NCBI GenBank assembly: GCA_025351385.1
Contig: JANXWA010000003.1
Location: 1-64,000 of the forward strand
DNA length: 64,000 nucleotides
Source: Acidimicrobiales bacterium
Lineage (GTDB): Bacteria; Actinomycetota; Acidimicrobiia; Acidimicrobiales; RAAP-2
Reading direction: 5' to 3'
Under the pieces are notes generated by a model that searched no databases, was not told where the DNA came from, and saw only the letters and a program-made list of their open reading frames with translations. The position numbers and the translations under genes are program-made. Positions 56,238-64,000 of this stretch are shown here, piece after piece; within the stretch, counting starts at the first letter, position 1, and the number at the start of each line of letters is the position of its first letter.

Positions 56238-57992
56238 GTGCTGAAGAAAGTCCTCATCGCCAATCGTGGCGAGATCGCGGTGCGCGTCATGCGGACCTGT
56301 CGAGAGATGGGCATCGCCACGGTCGCCGTCTACTCCGAACTGGATCGCAACGCGCTCCACGTGCGATTGGCCGACGAGGCCTACGCCCTCGGCGGCCAAT
56401 CGGCCGCCGAGAGCTACCTCAACACCGACGCGATCCTTGACGTCATCCACCGCTCGGGGGCCGACGGAGTGCATCCCGGCTACGGATTCTTCTCGGAGAA
56501 CACGGACTTCGCCCGGGCGGTCACGAGCCGGGGCGTCACCTTCATCGGTCCCCCGCCCGAGGCGATCGAGGTGATGGGCGACAAGATCTCGTCGCGCCTC
56601 GCCGCCGAGAAGGCCGGCGTCGAAGGCGTGCCCGGACGAAACGAGACGCTGTCCGACGCCGCCCAGGTCGTGGCCTTCGGCCACGAGTTCGGTTGGCCCG
56701 TCGCGATCAAGGCCGCCTTCGGTGGCGGTGGGCGCGGCATGAAGGTCGTCCAGGGGCCCGACAACGCTTCCGAGGCGCTCGAGAGCGCGATGCGCGAGGC
56801 GCTGAGCTACTTCGGCCGTTCCGAGTGCTACGTCGAGAGGTATCTCACGTGGCCGCGCCACATCGAGATGCAGATTCTCGCCGACGGCCACGGCAACACC
56901 CTCTGGCTCGGCGAGCGCGACTGTTCGGCTCAACGTCGCCACCAGAAGCTCATCGAGGAGTCGCCGGCGCCGAACTTCCCCGACGACGTGCGCCAGGCCA
57001 TGGGCGCGGCGGCCGTCAAGGTCTCGCGGGCCTGCGGCTACGTGAACGCCGGCACCGTCGAGTTCCTCTACCAAGGCGGCGCCTTCTTCTTCCTCGAGAT
57101 GAACACCCGCCTACAGGTCGAGCACCCGGTCACCGAGATGGTGACGGGGCTGGACCTCGTGGAGTGGCAGTTGCGCATCGCCGCCGGCGAGGCGCTCGAC
57201 TTCACCCAGGACGAGATCCGTCGCACCGGTCACTCGATCGAGGTGCGCATCAACGCCGAGGACCCGTCCGGTGGACGGTTCACCCCGACGCCGGGCACGC
57301 TCGCCAGGTTCGACCAGCCCTCGGGCCCGGGCGTTCGTCTCGACGCCGGGTACCAGGCCGGCGACACCGTCTCGCAGTACTACGACAACCTCATCGGCAA
57401 GCTGATCGTGTGGGGCTCGGACCGCGAGAAGGCCCGACGCCGGATGTTGCGCGCCATTGAAGAGACCCGCATCGAGGGCGTTGCGACGACGTTGCCGGCC
57501 GACGTGGTGATCCTCTCCGACGAGGAGTTCGTGAACGGTACCCACTCGACCAAGTGGGTCGAGACGAACCTCGACTTCGACGACCTGCCCATGGCCGAGA
57601 CGGCCGCCGTCTCGGTCGGCGACGGGAGCTACCGCAAGGACGTGACGGCCGAAGTCAACGGACGGCGCGTCACCGTCGCGCTGTGGATGTCCGACACCGG
57701 CGACGACGGACTGCCGCGCGCCCACAGCACCGCGGCCAAGCCCCGGCGCCAGCACCACGCCGGCGTCGTCGGCAGCGGCTCGGGCAGCGTCACCGTCCCC
57801 ATGCAGGGGACGGTCGTGAAGGTCAACGTCGAGGTGGGCCAGGAGGTCGAGGCCGGCGAGACCGTGCTCATCCTCGAGGCCATGAAGATGGAGAACTCCG
57901 TCAACGCCGAGAAGGCCGGCGTCGTGAAGAGCATCAACGTCGCGGCCGGCGACTCAGTGAGCGCCGGGGACGTCGTGGTGGTGGTCGAATGA
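56238..57992 (+). CDS. acyl-CoA carboxylase alpha subunit (biotin carboxylase-BCCP)
   Basis: 584 aa. Biotin carboxylase domain (about 1-445: IANRGEIAVRVMRTCREMG, AAFGGGGRGMKVV, ERDCSAQRRHQKLIEE, EMNTRLQVEHPVTE), linker, and C-terminal biotinyl domain with EAMKMEN around residues 547-553 (Lys550 biotinylated). Resembles actinobacterial AccA3/PccA, which supplies carboxybiotin to acetyl-, propionyl- or longer acyl-CoA carboxyltransferases. The beta subunit is not here. GTG at 56238 with GGAGG about 7 nt upstream. The first gene of an operon with an M20 hydrolase and ABM protein. An acyl-CoA mutase gene nearby fits propionyl-CoA use. Confidence 0.95.
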   Translation: MLKKVLIANRGEIAVRVMRTCREMGIATVAVYSELDRNALHVRLADEAYALGGQSAAESYLNTDAILDVIHRSGADGVHPGYGFFSENTDFARAVTSRGVTFIGPPPEAIEVMGDKISSRLAAEKAGVEGVPGRNETLSDAAQVVAFGHEFGWPVAIKAAFGGGGRGMKVVQGPDNASEALESAMREALSYFGRSECYVERYLTWPRHIEMQILADGHGNTLWLGERDCSAQRRHQKLIEESPAPNFPDDVRQAMGAAAVKVSRACGYVNAGTVEFLYQGGAFFFLEMNTRLQVEHPVTEMVTGLDLVEWQLRIAAGEALDFTQDEIRRTGHSIEVRINAEDPSGGRFTPTPGTLARFDQPSGPGVRLDAGYQAGDTVSQYYDNLIGKLIVWGSDREKARRRMLRAIEETRIEGVATTLPADVVILSDEEFVNGTHSTKWVETNLDFDDLPMAETAAVSVGDGSYRKDVTAEVNGRRVTVALWMSDTGDDGLPRAHSTAAKPRRQHHAGVVGSGSGSVTVPMQGTVVKVNVEVGQEVEAGETVLILEAMKMENSVNAEKAGVVKSINVAAGDSVSAGDVVVVVE

Positions 57993-59146
57993 CCGCCTAC
58001 GACGAGGCGACCGGCGCGATTTACGGTGCTCGCGGCGTGCTGGTCGGACTCAGCCACTTCATTCACGCCCACCCCGAGCTCGGCTACGAGGAGTTCGAGA
58101 GCGCCGAGGCCGTGGCCGTGGCCGCCGAGGCGGCCGGCTTCGCGGTCGAACGCAACGCCGCCTCGCTACCCACCGCCTTTCGGGCCACGATGGGCACCGG
58201 CCCGCTCAACATTGTGTTCTGCGCCGAGTACGACGCGCTGCCCGACGTGGGCCACGCCTGCGGCCACAACATCATCGCCGCGGCGTCCCTGGGCGCCGCC
58301 ATTGGCCTCGGATCGGTCGCCGACGAACTCGGTGTCACCGTCACCCTGCTCGGCACGCCCTCGGAGGAGGGCGGCGGCGGGAAGATCGACTTGATCAACG
58401 CCGGATACTTCGACGGCGTCCACGCCGCGATGATGGTGCACCCCTGGCCGAGCGACCTGCTCGAGGCGATCTGCCTCGCCGTCGACCACTTCGACGTCAC
58501 CTACGCGGGCAAGGAGGCCCACGCCTCCGCCGGGCCCTGGGAGGGCGTCAACGCCCTCGACGCGCTGACGATCGCCCAAGTAGCCGTCGGTCTCTTGCGC
58601 CAGCAGCTTCGCCCGGGCGACCAGGTCCACGGCATCGTCGTCGACGGCGGCTCGGCCGCCAACATCATCCCGAGCCACGTCGTCGGCCGGTACATGGCCC
58701 GTTCGGTCACGAGCGAACGCCTGTCCCAGTTGCGGGCGCGCCTCGACGGCTGCTTCGAGGCCGGGGCGCTCGCGACCGGGGCGACGCTCGCCGTCACCGA
58801 GCTCGGAAACCCGTTCTCGCACATGGACTGCGACCGCGACCTCCTCGCGCACTACCGCACTCAGGCCGAGGCGATTGGTCGGCGCTTCGAGGACGACGAC
58901 GCCGGCGCCGCCAAGCCCACCATCTCGACCGACATGGCCAACGTCTCACTCGTCGTGCCGACAATCCACCCGCTGCTCGGCATCCCGACCCACGGCGCGA
59001 TCAACCACCAGCCGGAGTTCACGGCCGCCTGCGTCACGCCCGAAGCCGACCGGGCCACCCTCGACGGGGCCATCGCGCTGGCGCGCACCGGTATCGCCGT
59101 GGCCCAGGACAACGCACTTCGCGTCAGACTATTGTCCCGGACATGA
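57989..59146 (+). CDS. M20-family amidohydrolase/peptidase
   Basis: 385 aa. Metal site seen in HAHPELGYEEFES, CAEYDALPDVGHACGHN (Asp, His, Cys-Gly-His) and TPSEEGGGGKIDL with catalytic Glu; dimerisation domain in the middle (about 175-290) and the final His in THGAINHQPEF. Of the subgroup of amino-acid or aminobenzoyl-glutamate amidohydrolases (AbgB / ACY1-like 2). Cytosolic. ATG overlaps the carboxylase stop by 4 bp. Substrate unknown. The upstream reading is an antisense-free shadow of the carboxylase gene. Confidence 0.88.
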   Translation: MTAYDEATGAIYGARGVLVGLSHFIHAHPELGYEEFESAEAVAVAAEAAGFAVERNAASLPTAFRATMGTGPLNIVFCAEYDALPDVGHACGHNIIAAASLGAAIGLGSVADELGVTVTLLGTPSEEGGGGKIDLINAGYFDGVHAAMMVHPWPSDLLEAICLAVDHFDVTYAGKEAHASAGPWEGVNALDALTIAQVAVGLLRQQLRPGDQVHGIVVDGGSAANIIPSHVVGRYMARSVTSERLSQLRARLDGCFEAGALATGATLAVTELGNPFSHMDCDRDLLAHYRTQAEAIGRRFEDDDAGAAKPTISTDMANVSLVVPTIHPLLGIPTHGAINHQPEFTAACVTPEADRATLDGAIALARTGIAVAQDNALRVRLLSRT

Positions 59147-59432
59147 TCCTCGAACACGCACTACTGCCCGTCACCACCGGTCGCGAAGAGGAGTTCGAAG
59201 CGTCGATGGTGCAAGCTCTGCCGATCATCGAGTCGGCCCCTGACTGCTTCGGCGCCGAGGTCCGTCGCCAAGAGGAGGACGACTCGCTCTACCTCTTGCT
59301 CGTGCGCTGGTCCTCGGTCCGCGCGCACAAGGTCTTTCGCGACTCGGAGCTCTTCGAGCAGTGGCGCTCGCTGACCCACCCGTTCTACTCGGACCGACCA
59401 ATGGTGACCCACTTCACCGAGCCGCTCGAGCG

Positions 59433-59436
<4 letters not shown>
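59143..59436 (+). CDS. antibiotic-biosynthesis-monooxygenase (ABM) domain protein
   Basis: 97 aa, single ferredoxin-like ABM domain: [19 protein letters not shown], then [36 protein letters not shown] and FTEPLER. Such small dimeric proteins act as quinol or haem-degrading monooxygenases, or as stress proteins; no haem ligand Asn/His pair can be assigned with confidence. ATG overlaps the M20 stop by 4 bp (ATGA). The stop shares CTAG with the convergent mutase gene. Confidence 0.85.
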
Positions 59437-61013
<1,577 letters not shown>

Positions 61014-61020
61014 GGGGCCA

Positions 61021-61026
61021 ACGTTA
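61021..61026 (-). promoter_or_regulatory. -10 element of the mutase gene (leaderless)
   Basis: TAACGT on the minus strand, 7 nt before GTG 61013. Confidence 0.5.
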
Positions 61027-61110
61027 GGCGTTGACCGGCGATGAGGGGCGGTGGCCGGGCGTCGCGGGGCGGAGTCGCGAGGTCCTCGCTGGCTGGACCA
61101 CAATGGACAG

Positions 61111-61644
61111 ATGCAATGCTCCAACTGCGGCTCGCCGATGAACGGCTCAACCTGTCACGTTTGTGGGGCGACGGCCTCGTCCCTGGGTCTGGCCGACCCG
61201 TCGACGGGCCTGCGCCTGGCTGGCTGGTGGCGTCGTTTCGGCGCGACGTTCTCGGACAACGTGATCCTGCTGCTGCCGAGCTACTTGGCCTTCCTCTTGT
61301 TCGGGTCGCTCTCGGTCCTGCTCGGCGTCCTCGCGTCGGCCGGCGTGCAGGGCCTCTACCTCGTGCGGCTCCTCGCGTCGGCCCGGGGCCAGACGATCGG
61401 CAACCGCGTCGCGGCGACGCGGGTGCGCGACCTGGCGACGGGCCAGCGCATCACTGCCCTACAGTCGCTGAAGCGCTGGGGTTTCGTCGCCCTCTACCAG
61501 ACGGTCATCGTTCTGGTGGGTGCGCGCTACACGTTGGATCTGCTCGTCGTCGTGATGCTGTTCGACGACCTCTTCCCGCTCTTCGACGCGCATCGCCAGA
61601 CATTGCACGACCGTTTCGCCGGCACGATCGTGGTGATGGCCTAG
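61111..61644 (+). CDS. RDD-family membrane protein with N-terminal zinc ribbon
   Basis: 177 aa. Residues 1-18 carry C3, C6, C15 and C18 (CSNCGSP...CHVC), a minimal zinc-ribbon. Residues about 36-45 read [10 protein letters not shown] and open the RDD domain, whose membrane segments lie at about 46-66, 68-85 and 130-155, ending [15 protein letters not shown], a family hallmark. RDD proteins are of uncertain role (some act as Na+/H+ antiporters). ATG at 61111 puts the zinc ribbon at the N-terminus; the earlier start at 61051 gives no sensible extension. Stop shared (CTAG) with moeB. Confidence 0.86.
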   Translation: MQCSNCGSPMNGSTCHVCGATASSLGLADPSTGLRLAGWWRRFGATFSDNVILLLPSYLAFLLFGSLSVLLGVLASAGVQGLYLVRLLASARGQTIGNRVAATRVRDLATGQRITALQSLKRWGFVALYQTVIVLVGARYTLDLLVVVMLFDDLFPLFDAHRQTLHDRFAGTIVVMA

Positions 61645-62804
61645 ACGGACACCGCGTGGGGCATGCAGAGGTCGTCGTACTCGGCGATGACGATCGGTCC
61701 GGCCCCGTCGCCGCAGGCCGGACACTGCGGGTCGCGACGGACCTTGAAGGTTCGAAACGACTGGTCGAGGGCGTCGTAGGTCAACAGGCGTCCCACCAGC
61801 GGCTCACCGAGATCCAACAACAGCTTGATCGTCTCGACGGCCTGGATCGACCCGACGATGCCGGGCAGGACGCCGAGTACGCCGGCCTCGGCGCAGCTCG
61901 GGGCCAGCTCGGCGGGCGGCGGCTCGGGGATCATGCAGCGGTAGCACGGACCGACGTACGGGTTGAAGACCGTGACCTGGCCCTCGAAGCGGAAGATCGA
62001 GCCGTGCACCACCGGGATCCGCTTCACCAGCGCCGCGTCGTTCACGAGGTAGCGCGTCGGGAAGTTGTCCGTGCCGTCGACGATCACGTCGTAGCCGTCG
62101 ATGATGTCCAGGATGTTGTCCGCGCCCAGGCGCGTGTCGTAGGTGACGACCTTGAGGTCCGGGTTCATCGCCGAGAGAGTCATCTTCGCGCTGTCGACCT
62201 TGCGCATGCCAATGCGGTCCAGGTTGTGCAGGATCTGGCGCTGCAGGTTCGACGAGTCCACGACGTCCATGTCGATGATGCCGATCGTGCCCACTCCGGC
62301 CGCGGCCAGGTAGAGCGCGGCCGGTGAGCCGAGCCCGCCGGCGCCGAGCAAGAGGACCTTCGAGTCGAGCAGGCGCATCTGGCCCTTCTCGCCCACCTCG
62401 GGTAGCAAGAGGTGGCGGTGGTAGCGCACGCGCTGGTCCTGGCTCATGGTACGAGGAGTCGTCCAGAGCAGGCCCTCGTCCTTCCACTTGTTGAATCCGC
62501 CGATCACCGACACCACGTCGGTGTAGCCGAGGTCCTGGAGGGTCTTGGCGGCGAAGGCCGAACGGACGCCTCCGGCGCAGTAGACCGCGATCGGAGCGCC
62601 CTTGTCGGGCAGTCGGCCCTCGACGGAGAACTCGAGGTTGCCGCGCGACACGTGCACCGCACCGGGCACCGCACCCTGCTCGTACTCGTCGGGCTCGCGC
62701 ACGTCGAGCAGCGTGAAGTGGTCGAGTCGCGCCGCGACGTCGTGCGGATCGATCTCGCGGATCTCGGCCTTCGCGGCGTTCAACAGATCTCGGGGTGTGG
62801 ACAA
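61641..62804 (-). CDS. moeB: rhodanese-MoeB fusion (sulfur-carrier adenylyltransferase)
   Basis: 387 aa. Residues 15-110: rhodanese domain with active-site Cys76 (VYCAGGVRS). Residues 118-387: E1-like adenylyltransferase with ATP-binding GAGGLGSPAAL (154-164), DVVDSSNLQRQIL, a zinc pair CYRC and CPAC and a putative transfer Cys in PSCAEAGVLG. It activates the C-terminus of MoaD/ThiS/CysO-type carriers and loads sulfur. In many MoeBR proteins the rhodanese lies C-terminal; here the order is reversed. TTG start at 62804 supported by AAAGGAG 6-7 nt upstream. Could serve molybdopterin, thiamine or cysteine synthesis. Confidence 0.92.
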   Translation of the reverse strand: MSTPRDLLNAAKAEIREIDPHDVAARLDHFTLLDVREPDEYEQGAVPGAVHVSRGNLEFSVEGRLPDKGAPIAVYCAGGVRSAFAAKTLQDLGYTDVVSVIGGFNKWKDEGLLWTTPRTMSQDQRVRYHRHLLLPEVGEKGQMRLLDSKVLLLGAGGLGSPAALYLAAAGVGTIGIIDMDVVDSSNLQRQILHNLDRIGMRKVDSAKMTLSAMNPDLKVVTYDTRLGADNILDIIDGYDVIVDGTDNFPTRYLVNDAALVKRIPVVHGSIFRFEGQVTVFNPYVGPCYRCMIPEPPPAELAPSCAEAGVLGVLPGIVGSIQAVETIKLLLDLGEPLVGRLLTYDALDQSFRTFKVRRDPQCPACGDGAGPIVIAEYDDLCMPHAVSV

Positions 62805-62869
62805 CTGTCGCTCCTTTGGTGTCTGGAAATCCTACCTGCCAGGTCAACATTCACGTCCACCGGGCATGG

Positions 62870-62875
62870 TAGACC
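62870..62875 (+). promoter_or_regulatory. candidate -10 of the nitroreductase-like gene
   Basis: TAGACC (lacks the final T), 6 nt before GTG 62882. The spacing fits the leaderless pattern of the window. Confidence 0.3.
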
Positions 62876-62881
62876 GCATCC

Positions 62882-63478
62882 GTGGAACTTCGTACCCTAC
62901 TGGCGAGGCGACGCATGGTGCGCTCGTTCGATGCGACGCCGGTCGACCTCGACTGGCTGGACGACCTCTGCGCCCAGGCCCTCTGGGCGCCGACCGCCGG
63001 CAACAGCGCCGGGGTGCGCCTGTACACGCTCGGCGCCGACCAGGTCGAGTCCTACTTCGAAGTGGCCACCGACCCGTCGTGGCGACAGCGATCATCTCGG
63101 GCGGCCGGTCTCGCGCGCGCGGGGGCCGTCGTGCTGGTGACGTGTCGGCCCGACGACTACGCCGCGCGCTACGCCGAGGCCGACAAGGCTCGCTCGGGTC
63201 TCGACGACCAGTCGGCCTGGGCGGTCCCCTACTGGCACACCGACGCGGCGATGGCGACAATGGCGCTGCTGTTGCTCATCGAAGAGGGCGGATGGCAGGC
63301 GACGCTCTGGGGCAACTTCCGTCACGCGTCCGCGGTGCTCGGCTGGGCCGGCATCACGGGCGAGGAACTCTTCGCCACCGTGCTCGTCGGACGCGCCGAC
63401 GGCCTCGACACACGGTCGACGTCTCTGGCTCGTGCCGTGCCCTCACGCGAAACGCGCGTGCGGAGACTCGAGCCCTAG
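62882..63478 (+). CDS. nitroreductase-family protein
   Basis: 198 aa FMN-dependent fold. N-terminal RTLLARRRMVRSFDATPVD is the classic RRSxRxF phosphate-binding start; ALWAPTAGNSAGVRLYT is the second FMN motif; AAMATMALLLLIEEGGWQATLWGNF the third. Probably an NAD(P)H:flavin oxidoreductase or nitro/enone reductase, cytosolic. In F420-using actinobacteria related proteins may also act with unusual substrates; not decidable. GTG start. The TAG stop is shared (CTAG) with pepA. Confidence 0.88.
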   Translation: MELRTLLARRRMVRSFDATPVDLDWLDDLCAQALWAPTAGNSAGVRLYTLGADQVESYFEVATDPSWRQRSSRAAGLARAGAVVLVTCRPDDYAARYAEADKARSGLDDQSAWAVPYWHTDAAMATMALLLLIEEGGWQATLWGNFRHASAVLGWAGITGEELFATVLVGRADGLDTRSTSLARAVPSRETRVRRLEP

Positions 63479-64000
63479 GACTTGGTCGAGTCGAGGGCGA
63501 CTGCCTCGAGGAACTCGACGATCGCTCGTGCGCCAAAGGCGGTGGCGCCCTTCGTGAGGTAGCCGTGGCTCGATTCGGCCCGTCCCGGTCCGGCGATGTC
63601 GAGGTGCACCCAGGGCCGCCCGTCGGTGAAGCGCCGGAGCATCAGCGCGGCCGAAATCGAGCCCGCGGCGCCGGGCTTGCCGATGTTCTTCATGTCGGCG
63701 ACGTCGGATTCGAGGTGCGTCTCGTAGGCCTCGGGCAGCGGCATCCGCCAAAGCGCCTCTCCGCTGCGCGAACTGGCGAGCGCGAAGTAGTCGGCCAGCA
63801 CCTCGGTCGTCGCGAACAGGGCACCGATCTCGTCGCCCAGCGCGACGCGCTGGGCTCCGGTCAACGTCGCAATGTCGACAATGGCGTCAGGGTTGGCCTC
63901 GACGGCGAGACTCAGTCCGTCGGCCAGGATCAGGCGGCCCTCCGCGTCGGTGTTGAGGACCTCGACCGTCATGCCGTTGCGGATCGTGAGCACGTCGCCC
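63475..64000 (-). CDS. pepA: leucyl aminopeptidase, C-terminal part (runs off window)
   Basis: 175 codons of the M17 catalytic domain are present; the gene continues beyond base 64000, so the N-terminus is missing. The signature NTDAEGRLILADGLSLA with metal-binding Asp and Glu and active-site Arg is clear, followed by DIATLTGAQRVALGD, MPLPEAYETHLESDVADMKNIG and WVHLDIAGPGRA. Cuts N-terminal residues from peptides, Mn/Zn-dependent, cytosolic hexamer. Its stop lies in the CTAG shared with the convergent nitroreductase gene. Confidence 0.95.
   Translation of the reverse strand, partial: GDVLTIRNGMTVEVLNTDAEGRLILADGLSLAVEANPDAIVDIATLTGAQRVALGDEIGALFATTEVLADYFALASSRSGEALWRMPLPEAYETHLESDVADMKNIGKPGAAGSISAALMLRRFTDGRPWVHLDIAGPGRAESSHGYLTKGATAFGARAIVEFLEAVALDSTKS

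Overview
The window is 64 kb of GC-rich, gene-dense chromosome from an actinobacterium, most likely of the class Acidimicrobiia. That placement is inferred from gene content, not from a marker gene: a fused E2-E1 2-oxoglutarate enzyme (Kgd), F420 synthesis (CofC), a PafB/PafC-type WYL fusion, an RmlD plus WbbL-like rhamnosyltransferase pair, a biotin carboxylase-BCCP fusion, and many GTG starts. Genes overlap by 1-4 bases in many places and coding strands alternate often. No IS element, integrase, prophage or CRISPR array was seen.

Layout. 1-5.4 kb: tRNA-Val, an inositol-phosphatase-like enzyme, small unknown proteins, a possible sigma-like protein, and a membrane protein ending in a winged-helix plus BTAD-like region. 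5.3-8.7 kb (minus): alpha/beta hydrolase, membrane-fused MurF, Ddl. 8.8-12.9 kb (plus): a short UvrD-like helicase, a class II aldolase and an acetolactate-synthase-like TPP enzyme. 12.9-18.7 kb (minus): a tight operon kgd - NYN/S1 RNase - fabZ - xth. 18.8-20.5 kb: hydrolase and a TIGR01777 epimerase. 20.7-34.9 kb: two oligopeptide/dipeptide-type ABC systems with three solute-binding proteins, two permease pairs, separate ATPases in the first cluster and one fused double ATPase in the second. 35.0-37.1 kb: RNase HII, GNAT, CofC and a histone-H1-like Lys/Ala protein. 37.4-41.7 kb: a frameshifted conjugation-type coupling ATPase converging on a stand-alone MobF/TrwC relaxase domain that lies directly behind a PafBC-like regulator. 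41.8-64 kb: housekeeping genes moaC, fmdB-like, tldE/tldD, dxs, msrB, ftsX/ftsE, prfB, secA, rhamnose transfer genes, birA, acyl-CoA carboxylase alpha, M20 hydrolase, ABM protein, acyl-CoA mutase, RDD protein, rhodanese-MoeB, nitroreductase and the 3' part of pepA.

Two window-wide patterns stand out. First, at about fifteen genes a TANNNT hexamer ends 6-8 bases before the start codon, so these transcripts are probably leaderless; this decides several start codons. Second, six convergent gene pairs end in a 4-base shared stop (five times CTAG, once CTAA). The most unusual locus is the relaxase / coupling-ATPase pair with no secretion genes around it, tied to a DNA-damage-type regulator. It may be a decayed conjugative element or a domesticated DNA-processing module.
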